A DNA stretch of 64,000 nucleotides from JBFXCS01 sp050181915. GTDB lineage: Bacteria > Actinomycetota > Thermoleophilia > Miltoncostaeales > Miltoncostaeaceae. Below, piece after piece: positions 47,304 through 55,375 of the stretch. The notes under the pieces were generated by a model, which made no database searches, was not told the DNA's origin, and saw only the letters and a program-made list of their open reading frames with translations. Within the stretch, counting starts at the first letter, position 1; every line of letters begins with the position of its first letter. The stretch is taken from assembly GCA_050181915.1 (NCBI GenBank), contig JBFXCS010000001.1, forward strand, positions 1,426,001 through 1,490,000, read 5' to 3'. A program made the translations under genes and the position numbers.

Positions 47304-47965
47304 TCGGCGGCCTCGGCCGGCGGCTCCGCGGCCTCCGCGGCGGCCTCGCGTCGCTCCCGGCGGGCCCGCGCCCGGGCGCCGGGCTCCGAGGCGTGGAAGC
47401 GGTTGATCGCGGCGTCGAGCCCGTCGGCGACGATCGCCTCGGCCATCTCGGTGGCCCGGGCGAGCAGGCCGTCGACCTCCTCCCGCGGCTCGGTGAAGCG
47501 CATCAGCACCCAGTCGGCGCCGTCGCCGCGGAAGTCGGCCGGCGGGCGCCCGACGCCCACCCGCAGGCGGGGAAAATCGCCGCTGCCGAGGCCGCGGGCC
47601 ACCGACCTCAGCCCGTTGTGGCCGCCGTGGCCGCCGCCGGCCTTGCCCCGCAGCGTGCCGAAGGGGAGGTCGATCTCGTCGTGCACGACCAGCACCTGCG
47701 AGGGGGCCGCGTGCAGCGAGCCCGCCGCCGGGCCGACCGAGTCGCCGGAGTCGTTCATGTAGGTCGTGGGCACCAGGAAGGCGAGGGGCCCCGAGGGCCC
47801 GCGCCCCTCGGCGAAGCGGCCCGCGTAGCGCGGCGCGAAGCGACCGGCGCCCAGCCGCCCCGCCAGGCGCTCCACGACGAGCTGGCCCGCGTTGTGCCGG
47901 GTGTCGGCGTAGCGGGGCCCGGGATTGCCGAGCCCCACGACCAACCTGATGGGAAGGGGATCCAC
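47300..47965 (-). CDS. pth: Peptidyl-tRNA hydrolase
   Basis: 221 residues. VVGLGNPGPRYADTRHNAGQ holds Asn14 and the catalytic His24; TYMNDSGDSV, VHDEIDLPFGTLR and GGHGGHNGLRSV complete the site. It recycles tRNA from peptidyl-tRNA dropped by ribosomes. The C-terminal ~30 residues (ARARARRERREAAAEAAEP) are a low-complexity extension. GTG start, close downstream of rplY. Confidence 0.96.
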   Translation of the reverse strand: MDPLPIRLVVGLGNPGPRYADTRHNAGQLVVERLAGRLGAGRFAPRYAGRFAEGRGPSGPLAFLVPTTYMNDSGDSVGPAAGSLHAAPSQVLVVHDEIDLPFGTLRGKAGGGHGGHNGLRSVARGLGSGDFPRLRVGVGRPPADFRGDGADWVLMRFTEPREEVDGLLARATEMAEAIVADGLDAAINRFHASEPGARARARRERREAAAEAAEPPAEAAE

Positions 47966-48011
47966 GCCTCGACGTTAGAGGACGCGGCGAGCCGCGGTCC
48001 CCCGCACGAGA

Positions 48012-48653
48012 TCACTCCTCGGGGCTGTCCCCGCCCTCGGCCTCGGCCTCGACGGGCGCCTCCTCGTCGACCTCGCCGCCGGCCTCGTCCTCGGCGCTCA
48101 GGCCGGTGGGCGCGACGACCGAGGCGATCACCGTCTCCGCGTCGGTGACGATGGTGACGCCGGCGGGGGCGGAGAGCTCCGCCACCGTGATCGACGAGCC
48201 GATCTCGAGCTCGGTGACGTCCAGCTCCAGGTGGTCGGGCAGGGCGTCCGGGAGGGCGCTCACGACCACCTCGCGCAAGGGCTGGTCGAGCACGCCGCCG
48301 TCGCGGACGCCGACCGCGTTGCCCTCGAGCACCACCGACACGGGCGCCTCGATCTCGACCTTGAGGTCGACCTCCTGGAAGTCGATGTGCAGCACGTCGC
48401 CGCGCACCGGATCGAGCTGCCAGTCCCTGACCAGCACCGGCCGCGAGGGGCCGTCGCCGATCGAGAGGTCGATCACGCTCGTGCGGCCCTCGGCGAGCGC
48501 GCGCCGCAGGTCCCGGTCGGGCAGCGCCAGCGTGAGCGAGCTCTCTCCGGCCTGGTAGACGATGCCGGGGACGAGGCCCTGGCGGCGCAGGCGCCGGGCC
48601 GGGCCGTTGCCGAACTCGGTGCGGGCGTGTGCGTGAAGGGCGACGTGTGCCAT
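48012..48653 (-). CDS. rplY: 50S ribosomal protein L25 (Ctc/TL5 type)
   Basis: 213 residues. ALHAHARTEFGNGPARRLRR and GLVPGIVYQ form the 5S-rRNA-binding N-terminal domain. VRGDVLHIDFQEVDLKVEIE starts the C-terminal beta domain. An acidic tail (EDEAGGEVDEEAPVEAEAEG) is typical of the long actinobacterial form. The ATG at 48653 gives the natural N terminus. The rplY-pth pair is widely conserved. Confidence 0.95.
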   Translation of the reverse strand: MAHVALHAHARTEFGNGPARRLRRQGLVPGIVYQAGESSLTLALPDRDLRRALAEGRTSVIDLSIGDGPSRPVLVRDWQLDPVRGDVLHIDFQEVDLKVEIEAPVSVVLEGNAVGVRDGGVLDQPLREVVVSALPDALPDHLELDVTELEIGSSITVAELSAPAGVTIVTDAETVIASVVAPTGLSAEDEAGGEVDEEAPVEAEAEGGDSPEE

Positions 48654-48889
48654 GCGTGAGAGGTTCCTGGTCGAGGGGCGACGCGGCAGTGTACCGGACC
48701 CCGGCCCCGACCGTCGGACGCGGCGCGACTGGACCGGCGAGGGGGCGCGCCCGCGGCGGGGGTACAGACCGCGGCGGGAAGGGTCGAGTATCGCGTTGTG
48801 TAAGGCTGATCCGGGGGAAGCCGGGTGAGAGGGTGGCATCCGTTCGCCCTATCGTCCCGCAGGGCCCCGACCACAGGGAAAGCGAGCAG

Positions 48890-49321
48890 ATGACCAACGA
48901 CGACGCCGCCATCCGGCGCAGGCGCACCGCGCAGGTGCGCGCCAAGGCGTTCCGCATGCGGCGCGAGGGCGCCAGCTACGACGCCATCGCGACCCGACTG
49001 GGCGTCAACCGCAGCGACGCCCGCAAGCTCGTGGACCGCGAGATGCGCACGCTGGCGCAGGAGGCCGAGATCGACGAGCGCCGCCTCGTCCACGTCGAGG
49101 CGCTCATGGACCTGTGGCGCTCCCTGTACGTGCCCGCCACGAACGGCGACGCGACCGCCATCGACCAGTTCCTGAGGGTGGAGGAGCGGATCTCCCGCCT
49201 GCTGGGCCTCGACCGCCCGGTCGTGGCGGGCGAGTCCGCGCCGAAGGCCCCCGCCCGCCGGCGCCGCTCCGCGCGCCAGGAGGGCGAGGACGCCGAGGGG
49301 GCTCCCCCCGCCGACGACTGA
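48890..49321 (+). CDS. HTH protein resembling phage terminase small subunits
   Basis: 143 residues. The N-terminal HTH (RMRREGASYDAIATRLGVNRSDARKLVDRE) precedes a helical pair, LVHVEALMDLWRSLYVPATNGDATAIDQFLRVEERISRLLGLDRP. That pattern is seen in small-terminase-like proteins of actinophages. The tail is basic then acidic. No large terminase, portal or capsid gene is near, so it is either a domesticated phage gene or a host DNA-binding protein. AGGGAAAGCGAGCAG precedes the ATG. The 236 bp before it hold no other gene I can see. Confidence 0.65.
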   Translation: MTNDDAAIRRRRTAQVRAKAFRMRREGASYDAIATRLGVNRSDARKLVDREMRTLAQEAEIDERRLVHVEALMDLWRSLYVPATNGDATAIDQFLRVEERISRLLGLDRPVVAGESAPKAPARRRRSARQEGEDAEGAPPADD

Positions 49322-49322
49322 G

Positions 49323-49351
49323 CCGAGGGCGGCTAGCGCCCGGATCCCTCG
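49323..49351 (+). repeat. Direct repeat, left copy, at the insert boundary
   Basis: 29-bp block beginning CCGAGGGCGG and ending GATCCCTCG, identical to 51192-51220; similarity continues 7 bp upstream (CGACTGA). The block itself folds as a hairpin (CCGAGGG/CCCTCGG ends), probably the terminator of the HTH gene. Confidence 0.85.
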
Positions 49352-49666
49352 GCCATCACGGGAGGCAGCCGATCCAATGTCCGTCTCCGGTCATCGCCGG
49401 CGGGGCTGAGGCCACGGCACTCGAATCTCCCGCACCTCGTGCAACCACCGGCCGTCGCACTGACACGACGCGAGCGCAGCGCGTCGACCGCCAGCAGCTT
49501 GGTCTCGGCGAGAATGGCGACGAGTGGTCTATCGTCCCATCGGACGGACAGCGATGAGCGTCACCGGCATCACGTCAGGTAGTCGCGTTCAATCCGGTGC
49601 CTTCGGCGAGCGCGGTGACTCCACGCACCGCATTGCGTGACCTGCCCTTCAGGCGCGGAGGCTTTC
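49352..49666. other. Gene-free 315-bp left end of the insert
   Basis: No open frame with coding character. Intermediate GC. Contains GGAGG 5 nt before the next gene's ATG. No promoter or RNA structure recognised. Confidence 0.5.
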
Positions 49667-50305
49667 ATGCGACGAGGACCCTTTAGCGACGATGACATTC
49701 GCCGCTGGCTTCGATCCGCGCCTGGCCCCTTCGAGAGGATCGAGTGCGTCGTCTCCGTCTTCCACGACGCGGGCCGAGCCGAGGCTATGGCGTCCAGTCG
49801 CCGCCCACGCGCTCTCGGGATGGAGCAGGCGTTCATCCGTCTCCACGCACCCGACCGCGTCGCGATCGAACACCGAGTAGATGACCACATGGGGACGCCT
49901 CACATCATGAGAACCGTGATCATCGGTGATCAATACTGGACCCAGATCGACGCGGAGGAGATCATGCACGGCGGCGGCAGCGACGACCACCCCGGTTTCT
50001 TCGATGAGTTCCGACACATCTTTGAGCCGCGTCTTCTCATCGATTCGTTCTCAGCGTGGACTCCGCTCGCCACTTGCTTGGAGGCCGGGCGGACGGCCGT
50101 CACCGTTATCGGCGACCCCCGCAGGGGATTAGGCGTCAACGCATGGGATCCTTATGAACGGCGATGGGAGTTCGTCGTCGATCAAGAACGTGGCATATTG
50201 CTACGTGGCCGCGCGCTCGGGGATAACGCACACGGCTGGCGTGTGCGCACCCTCCTCTTCAACGATGAAACCTCGGAGATCGCCGTCAAGCCGCTCGACT
50301 CTTAG
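49667..50305 (+). CDS. Unknown protein in the low-GC insert
   Basis: 212 residues from ATG 49667 with GCGGAGG 5 nt upstream. No signal peptide is seen. Beta-rich segments (EQAFIRLHAPDRVAIEHRVD, RTVIIGDQYWTQIDAEEI, RRWEFVVDQERGILLRGRAL, WRVRTLLFNDETSEIAVKPL) are arranged like the LolA/MucB lipoprotein-sorting fold, only as a pattern. The middle carries FFDEFRHIFEPRLLIDSFSAW. Codon use is less GC-biased than neighbours, consistent with recent acquisition. Confidence 0.55.
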   Translation: MRRGPFSDDDIRRWLRSAPGPFERIECVVSVFHDAGRAEAMASSRRPRALGMEQAFIRLHAPDRVAIEHRVDDHMGTPHIMRTVIIGDQYWTQIDAEEIMHGGGSDDHPGFFDEFRHIFEPRLLIDSFSAWTPLATCLEAGRTAVTVIGDPRRGLGVNAWDPYERRWEFVVDQERGILLRGRALGDNAHGWRVRTLLFNDETSEIAVKPLDS

Positions 50306-50329
50306 CCGCCGAACTCGAAGCGGGGACGT

Positions 50330-51043
50330 TCAACTGCACCTGAAGTTCTGCCCTACCGGAACGTGGGCCACCAAAGACTCACCGCCCTCAATCGAGGTGT
50401 ATGTTGTGTAAGTCTCATTGACCCACTTCCACCCTGTCACGGTCAAGGAGCAGTTCGCGGCAATCGGGCCAGCCTCCCAATTACCATTTAGGTTGTGATT
50501 CTCAATGCCATGAGCCTTCGTCCCAACGCCTTCAAGATTGAGGTAGAGCTCGGCCTTGGTGTGGGTAAGATTGAAGCATCCCGCATAAGTGGTCGATGTC
50601 TTGACGCGAAGCATAGAGTATGTTGGGAACTTCGCATTGACATCAGAGCATCCGTAAGAGAGCGCAGGAGTCGCCGGCGATGTGAGAGTCGCCGGCTCCG
50701 CAGGGGTAGTCGTCTGTCCATTTGAACTCGGCGAAGATTCGGCCTCGGACGTCGGGGATGTAAAGATCACACCACCGCCGGGAGTTGGCTCCGCAGTCGT
50801 TCCAGGCGTCGTAGACCACGCGACCTGTTCGATACCGACCGGAAACCCATCTCTCACGGGATTCGTACCTGCCGGGAGTACGCCTGCCCAAGCAAAGGTC
50901 GCATCTTCAGGAGAGATCGTCAGAGTAATCCCAGGCTGGTTGACAGCAGGCACAGTTGTCGGGGTCGCTACAGCAGTTCCACCTGTGATCCCGAGGCTTG
51001 CCGCAGCCATGATCCCAATGGGATAGCACCAGCGCACTCGCAT
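50330..51043 (-). CDS. Secreted protein of unknown function in the low-GC insert
   Basis: 237 residues with a signal peptide (MRVRWCYPIGIMAAASLGITGG) and GGAGG 9 nt upstream of the ATG. A Thr/Pro/Ser-rich region (TTPGTTAEPTPGG, SEAESSPSSNGQTTTPAEP) precedes a Cys-containing beta domain (GCSDVNAKFPTY, YAGCFNLTHTKAELYLNLEG, NCSLTVTGWKWVNETYTTY, VGQNFRCS). Four or more cysteines could form disulfides. No family recognised. Convergent with the 49667 gene, 24 bp apart. Confidence 0.6.
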   Translation of the reverse strand: MRVRWCYPIGIMAAASLGITGGTAVATPTTVPAVNQPGITLTISPEDATFAWAGVLPAGTNPVRDGFPVGIEQVAWSTTPGTTAEPTPGGGVIFTSPTSEAESSPSSNGQTTTPAEPATLTSPATPALSYGCSDVNAKFPTYSMLRVKTSTTYAGCFNLTHTKAELYLNLEGVGTKAHGIENHNLNGNWEAGPIAANCSLTVTGWKWVNETYTTYTSIEGGESLVAHVPVGQNFRCS

Positions 51044-51147
51044 CGACCTGCCTCCGTACCAATTGACTGGACGAACTGCCAAGGATATTCCTTCCAACAT
51101 CCTGAACATGTCCTGACTACGCGAGAGGAGAGCCCGGTGTCGGGAAG

Positions 51148-51189
51148 CTCGACGCCCGGTCGTGGCGACGAGCCCGCGCCAACGACTGA
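51148..51189 (+). pseudogene. Remnant of a gene 3' end like the 48890 gene
   Basis: Bases from CTCGACGCCCGGTCGTGGCG to CGACTGA match the 3' coding end of the HTH gene (49207-49248, then 49315-49321) with small indels that destroy the frame and a gap of about 60 bp. It directly precedes the right direct repeat. Confidence 0.55.
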
Positions 51190-51191
51190 AC

Positions 51192-51220
51192 CCGAGGGCG
51201 GCTAGCGCCCGGATCCCTCG
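51192..51220 (+). repeat. Direct repeat, right copy
   Basis: Identical to 49323-49351. It contains the last codons and stop of the leftward gene that ends at 51202, so the repeat unit probably derives from the original junction of two convergent genes. Confidence 0.85.
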
Positions 51221-51666
51221 ATGCGGGTCCGGCGCGAGCCGTCGGGCAGCGTCTCGACGGTGATCTTCACCGGGCCGAGGTCGATGACGCGCCGCCGCCC
51301 CTCCCCGGACGAGACGTCGCGCGTCGCCTCGTCGGCGGCGTTCGTGACGCGGTCGATGGCCGACTCGACGCCGCTGATGCCGCGATCCACCCGATCCGCG
51401 GCGCGCCCGATCGGCGCCACCCTCGACGCGACGTTGTCGGTGGTGAGGTTGGCCACCACGGTGTAGACGGCCGATCCGATGCCCGCCAGCACGGCGAGCA
51501 CCGCGAGGCGCGTCTTCCACTTGGAGCGCACCTCCTTCACCTTGATGGGCGACTCGCGCAGCTTCTCGGCGATCGCCTCGGGGAGGCCGCGCAGGGTCTC
51601 GTCCAGGCGCCGGGCGTCTGAGGGGTCGCCGGGCGGGTCGTCGCGGCGCGGGGGGACCTCGGTCAT
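51202..51666 (-). CDS. Membrane-anchored protein of unknown function
   Basis: 154 residues. A Pro/Asp-rich N terminus (MTEVPPRRDDPPGDPSDARR) is followed by an amphipathic segment (LDETLRGLPEAIAEKLRE), one TM helix (TRLAVLAVLAGIGSAVYTVVA) and an extracytoplasmic helical part (IGRAADRVDRGISGVESAIDR). A beta-strand tail (VIDLGPVKITVETLPDGSRRT) ends it. Its 3' end lies inside the right direct repeat. No family recognised. Confidence 0.6.
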   Translation of the reverse strand: MTEVPPRRDDPPGDPSDARRLDETLRGLPEAIAEKLRESPIKVKEVRSKWKTRLAVLAVLAGIGSAVYTVVANLTTDNVASRVAPIGRAADRVDRGISGVESAIDRVTNAADEATRDVSSGEGRRRVIDLGPVKITVETLPDGSRRTRIEGSGR

Positions 51667-51724
51667 GACGCCACCATAGGCGAGCCACGGCGTCCGGCAC
51701 CACGGGTCGGCGGCCGGGGGCGGC

Positions 51725-52315
51725 TCAGACGGGACGGAGGCCGGCCAGGGCCAGCGCCAGCAGGTCGTCGAGCGCGGTGTCGCCGTCGACCGTGCGCGGC
51801 TCATGAAGGTGCCCCGTGACCTGGAGCTGCGCCAGGCCGTGCAGCAGCACCCAGAGGATCGTGGCGACCTCCCGCTCGGGACCCGGGCCCAGCTCGCCGT
51901 CGGCCTGGGCGCGCGCCGCCAGCTCGCGCAGCGCGCGCATCCCGTCGTCGGCGGCCGCCTCCAGCTCCGCGCCGGGCTCGGCGATCGGCGCGTCGCCGAA
52001 GATGAGCTGGTAGTGGTGTGGTTGCTCGACCGCGTAGCCGACGTAGGCGGCGCAGCCGCGGTGCAGGCCGGCGCGGCCTCCCTCCCCCGCGGCGGCGCGG
52101 CGGATGCGCGCGGCGAGCTCGGTGAGCGTCTGCACGGCGAGGGCGCGCATCAGGTCGGCCTTGTCGGCGAAGTGGCGGTAGGGCGCCGACCGCGAGACGC
52201 CCGCCGCCGCGCCGACCGCACGCAGCGTCACGGCCTCCGGGCCGCCCGCCTCCAGCAGAGCGCCGGCCGCCGAGACGATCGCGGCACGTGTGGGGGCGGG
52301 GTCGCGCGGGCTCAC
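51725..52315 (-). CDS. TetR/AcrR-family transcriptional regulator
   Basis: 196 residues. HTH: TRAAIVSAAGALLEAGGPEAVTLRAVGAAAGVSRSAPYRHFADKADLM. The C-terminal ligand domain (AAYVGYAVEQPHHYQLIFGD, ATILWVLLHGLAQLQVTGHL) is of the TetR_C_33/WHG type. The GTG at 52315 is 16 bp from a 50-bp dyad operator shared with the divergent SnoaL-like gene, so autoregulation and control of that gene are expected. Ligand unknown. Confidence 0.93.
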   Translation of the reverse strand: MSPRDPAPTRAAIVSAAGALLEAGGPEAVTLRAVGAAAGVSRSAPYRHFADKADLMRALAVQTLTELAARIRRAAAGEGGRAGLHRGCAAYVGYAVEQPHHYQLIFGDAPIAEPGAELEAAADDGMRALRELAARAQADGELGPGPEREVATILWVLLHGLAQLQVTGHLHEPRTVDGDTALDDLLALALAGLRPV

Positions 52316-52330
52316 CGGGCAAGGATAGCC

Positions 52331-52380
52331 GATTGTTGACAGTGTCCACACACCCTCGTATGGTGACACTGTCAACAATC
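52331..52380. promoter_or_regulatory. TetR operator with embedded promoter
   Basis: 16-nt perfect inverted repeat GATTGTTGACAGTGTC/GACACTGTCAACAATC separated by 18 nt. Each arm holds a near-palindromic TGACANTGTCA half. On the + strand TTGACA (52336-52341) and TATGGT (52359-52364) are 17 nt apart, an excellent sigma-70-type promoter, so bound repressor would cover both elements. Confidence 0.85.
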
Positions 52381-52399
52381 GATCCTCCGGAGGGACGAC

Positions 52400-52774
52400 A
52401 TGAGCGACGCGACCACGAACGAGTTCGACCGGCGCTACCTCGCGACCTGGACCGAGCCCGACGCGCGGCGGCGGCGCGCCGCCGTGGAGAGCCTGTGGGC
52501 GACCGACGGGCGCATGGTCGTCGCCCCCCACGGCCTGACGCTGCGGGGCGTCGACCAGATCGCCGCTCACGTCGATCGCGTGCACGAGGAGAACATCGCC
52601 GGGCGCGGGCTGACCTTCGCCTACGACCAGCGCGCCGAGGCGGACGAGGCCCTCATGCTGCGCTGGTCGATGCTCGCGCCCGACGGCGGCGTCGTGGGCC
52701 GCGGCGTCGACGTCGTGTTCCGCGACGGCGAGGGCGCCGTGCGGACCGTCTACATGTTCACGGGCGTCAGCTGA
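52400..52774 (+). CDS. SnoaL/NTF2-like protein
   Basis: 124 residues, one NTF2-like cone fold: FDRRYLATWTEPDARRRRAAVESLWATDGRMV, LRGVDQIAAHVDRVHEEN, EALMLRWSMLAPDGGVVGRGVDVVFRDGEGAVRTVYMF. Members bind small hydrophobic ligands or isomerise them. ATG with CCGGAGGG upstream. It is the evident target of the divergent TetR regulator. Confidence 0.85.
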   Translation: MSDATTNEFDRRYLATWTEPDARRRRAAVESLWATDGRMVVAPHGLTLRGVDQIAAHVDRVHEENIAGRGLTFAYDQRAEADEALMLRWSMLAPDGGVVGRGVDVVFRDGEGAVRTVYMFTGVS

Positions 52775-52793
52775 CGAGCGGCCGCCGCCCGGA

Positions 52794-53792
52794 TCAGAAG
52801 AGCTGGTTCTCCCCGGCGAAGATCGCGCTGACCGACTCGTCGACGAACACGTTGTGGACCGAGTCGGAGAGGATGCGGTCGACCGACAGCACGCGGAAGA
52901 AGTCCTCCCCCACGGCCTCCTCGGGCAGCGGGATGGTGTCCGTGAGGACCACCTCCTCGATCACCGACTCGCGCAGCCGCTCGACGGCGCGGCCGGAGAG
53001 GATGCCGTGGGTGGCGGCGGCGAAGATTCGGGTGGCGCCCGCGTCCTTCACGACCTTCGCGCCGGCGCAGAGCGTGCCGGCGGTGTCGATCATGTCGTCG
53101 ATCAGGACGGCGGCGCGGCCCTCGACGTCGCCGATCAGCAGCGTGATCTCGGCCTCGTTGTGGTCGGGCCGCTGCTTGGTGAGCACCGCCAGGGTGGCGC
53201 CCAGGCGCTCGGCGAAGTGGTTGGCCAGCTTCGCGCGGCCGGCGTCCGGCGACACCACCACCAGGCGCTCGGTGAGGTCGCCGCGGTCCAGCCGGTCCTG
53301 GAAGTGGTCGACGAACATCGGCAGGGCGGTCATGTGGTCGACCGGCACCGTGAAGAAGCCCTGGGCCTGGCCGGCGTGCAGATCCATGGTCAGCACGCGG
53401 TCGACCCCGGCGGCGGTGAGCAGCTCGGCCACGAGCTTCGCGGTGATCGGCTCGCGCGGCGCGGACTTCTTGTCCTGGCGCGAGTAGCCGTACCAGGGGA
53501 TGACCGCGGTGATGCGGTGGGCGGAGGCCAGCTTGGCCGCGTTGATCATGATCAACAGCTCCATCAGGCTGTCGTTCACGGGGCGGCAGGTGGACTGGAC
53601 CAGGAACACGTCGGCGCCGCGGATGCTCTCCTCGAAGCGCACGTAGATCTCGCCGTTGGCGAAGGTCTTGAGTTCGACCCCGCCCAGCTCGATGCCCAGG
53701 CGCGTCGCGATCCGCTGGCCCAGCGCCTGGCTGGCGCGGCCCGCGAACACCATCAGGCGCTTCGAGTCCTCCCGGTCGATGCTGGTGCTCAC
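52794..53792 (-). CDS. prs: Ribose-phosphate pyrophosphokinase
   Basis: 332 residues. Makes PRPP from ribose 5-phosphate and ATP. Signatures: MVFAGRASQALGQRIATRLG, ANGEIYVRFEESIRGADVFL, YGYSRQDKKSAPREPITAKL, VVVSPDAGRAKLANHF (flexible loop follows) and the PRPP loop VLIDDMIDTAGTL. The GTG overlaps the glmU stop (GTGA), so glmU-prs are coupled, as in many bacteria. Confidence 0.96.
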   Translation of the reverse strand: MSTSIDREDSKRLMVFAGRASQALGQRIATRLGIELGGVELKTFANGEIYVRFEESIRGADVFLVQSTCRPVNDSLMELLIMINAAKLASAHRITAVIPWYGYSRQDKKSAPREPITAKLVAELLTAAGVDRVLTMDLHAGQAQGFFTVPVDHMTALPMFVDHFQDRLDRGDLTERLVVVSPDAGRAKLANHFAERLGATLAVLTKQRPDHNEAEITLLIGDVEGRAAVLIDDMIDTAGTLCAGAKVVKDAGATRIFAAATHGILSGRAVERLRESVIEEVVLTDTIPLPEEAVGEDFFRVLSVDRILSDSVHNVFVDESVSAIFAGENQLF

Positions 53793-55183
53793 CCGCGGCC
53801 TCCCTTGGCCTCCGCCGCCTCGGCGGCCCTGGCGGCCGCCTTCTCGGTGAAACCCTCGATGTTCGACTGGCGCGCGCGGGCGATGCCGAGGGCCCCGTCC
53901 GGCACGTGGTCGGTGATTATCGACCCGGCGCCGGTCATCGCGTCGTCGCCCACGGTGACGGGCGCGACGAAGACGCAGTCCGAGCCGGTCTTCACCCGGG
54001 CCCCGATCTCGGTGCGGTGCTTGCGGAAGCCGTCGTAGTTCGCCGTGATGTTGCCCGCGCCGATGTTGGTGCCCTCCCCCACCGTCGCATCGCCCATGTA
54101 GGACAGGTGCGGCACCTTGGAGCGCGGCCGCAGCGTCGTGTTCTTGAGCTCCACGAAGGTGCCGACCTTCGCGCCCCGCTCCAGCCGCGAGCCGGGGCGC
54201 AGGTAGGCGAAGGGCCCGATGTTGCACCCCTCGCCGACGACCGAGGAGAGCACGTGGGCGCGCAGGATCTCCGACCCCGGCCCCACCTCGCTGTCGACGA
54301 TGGTGACGTCCGGGCCGATGGTGCAGCCGCCGGCGATGCGGGTGGAGCCGCGCAGGTGGGTGCCGGGCAGGAGCACGGTGTCCTCGGCGACGCGGACGCC
54401 CGCCTCCAGGTAGACGGCGCCGGGGTCGGGCATCGACACGCCGTCGCGCATCAGCGCCTCGCGCAGGCGGGCCTGCACCACGGCCTCGCAGCCCGCCAGC
54501 TCGGCGCGGTCGTTGACCCCCGCGGCGACCATCGGGTCGTCCACCACCAGCGGCCAGGCGGGCGCGCCCAGGTCGGAGACCGCGTCCGTGAGGTACAGCT
54601 CGCCGCCGTGGGCGCCGGCCTCCAGGCGGCCGAGGGCCGCCTCGAGCCGCGCGCGGTCGGCGACGTACAGGCCGGCGTTGTACTCGCCCAGCGCGAGCTG
54701 CTCCGGGGTCGCCTCGCGGGCCTCGACGATGGCCGAGACCGACCCGTCGGGCGCGCGCACGATGCGGCCGTAGGCGCCGGCGTCGTCGACCACCGCGGTG
54801 GCGAGCGTCGCGCCGCGCCCGCTCCCGACCTGGGCGCCGATCAGCTCGCCCACCAGCTCCGCCGTGATGAGGGGCGTGTCGCCGCATGCGACCACCACGG
54901 TCTCGCACGCCGGGTCGAGGGCGGCGAGGCCCGTCCGGGCGGCGTGGCCGGTTCCCAGCTGCTCCTCCTGGCGCGCGGCGGCGACGCCCTCCGGCAGGGC
55001 GGCCTCGACCGATTCGGCGCCGTGGCCCACCACGACGACGGTGCGCGCGGCGCCCGCCGCGGCGAGGGCGTCCAGCACCCAGGTGATCATGGGTCGTCCC
55101 GCCACGGGGTGGAGCACCTTCGGCAGGGCCGAGCGCATCCGTGTTCCCTGGCCCGCGGCGAGGACGACGGCGCCGATGGTCAT
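53789..55183 (-). CDS. glmU: Bifunctional UDP-GlcNAc pyrophosphorylase / GlcN-1-P acetyltransferase
   Basis: 464 residues. Pyrophosphorylase half: VVLAAGQGTRMRSALPKVLHPVAGRPM and VACGDTPLITAE. Left-handed beta-helix acetyltransferase half: LPGTHLRGSTRIAGGCTIGP, FAYLRPGSRLERGAKVGTFVELKNT, GAGNITANYDGFRKHRTEIG. It supplies UDP-GlcNAc for peptidoglycan. ATG start, 35 bp from the tRNA gene. Confidence 0.97.
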   Translation of the reverse strand: MTIGAVVLAAGQGTRMRSALPKVLHPVAGRPMITWVLDALAAAGAARTVVVVGHGAESVEAALPEGVAAARQEEQLGTGHAARTGLAALDPACETVVVACGDTPLITAELVGELIGAQVGSGRGATLATAVVDDAGAYGRIVRAPDGSVSAIVEAREATPEQLALGEYNAGLYVADRARLEAALGRLEAGAHGGELYLTDAVSDLGAPAWPLVVDDPMVAAGVNDRAELAGCEAVVQARLREALMRDGVSMPDPGAVYLEAGVRVAEDTVLLPGTHLRGSTRIAGGCTIGPDVTIVDSEVGPGSEILRAHVLSSVVGEGCNIGPFAYLRPGSRLERGAKVGTFVELKNTTLRPRSKVPHLSYMGDATVGEGTNIGAGNITANYDGFRKHRTEIGARVKTGSDCVFVAPVTVGDDAMTGAGSIITDHVPDGALGIARARQSNIEGFTEKAAARAAEAAEAKGGRG

Positions 55184-55217
55184 ACGGTCCTCAGGTTCGG
55201 AGAGAGAGGAGACTGCC

Positions 55218-55291
55218 TGGTTGGGGCGGGAGGATTCGAACCCCCGATCGCGGGACCAAAACCCGCTGCCTTACCGCTTGGCTACGCCCCA
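55218..55291 (-). tRNA. tRNA-Gln (UUG anticodon)
   Basis: Cloverleaf on the minus strand with acceptor TGGGGCG/CGCCCCA, D arm AGCCAAGCGGTAAGGC, anticodon stem GCGGG/CCCGC with loop TTTTGGT (anticodon TTG), T arm GGGGGTTCGAATCCTCC, discriminator A and an encoded CCA. It lies upstream of glmU on the same strand. Confidence 0.95.
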
Positions 55292-55375
55292 GCAACGCAC
55301 CCGGGACGGGGTACCCGCGGGCCGGGTCGAGTATAGACCGGCCCGGCCGGCCCTCGGCGCGCCGGGGGGCGGCGG

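Larger units (their letters stand above)
49352..51191. mobile_element. Lower-GC insert between direct repeats
   Basis: About 1.84 kb with visibly lower GC (runs such as AATTACCATTTAGG) than everything around it. It lies exactly between two 29-bp direct repeats and carries two genes unlike their neighbours in codon use. No integrase or transposase is present, so the element type is unknown. Confidence 0.55.

Noticed and set aside
48790..48889. GGGGGAAGCCGGGTGAG string like the start of a cobalamin aptamer
   Set aside because: No B12 box or other aptamer blocks follow before the HTH gene.
49352..51191. Insertion sequence or integrative element with its own recombinase
   Set aside because: No transposase or integrase motif in any frame; only the repeats and the composition support an insertion.
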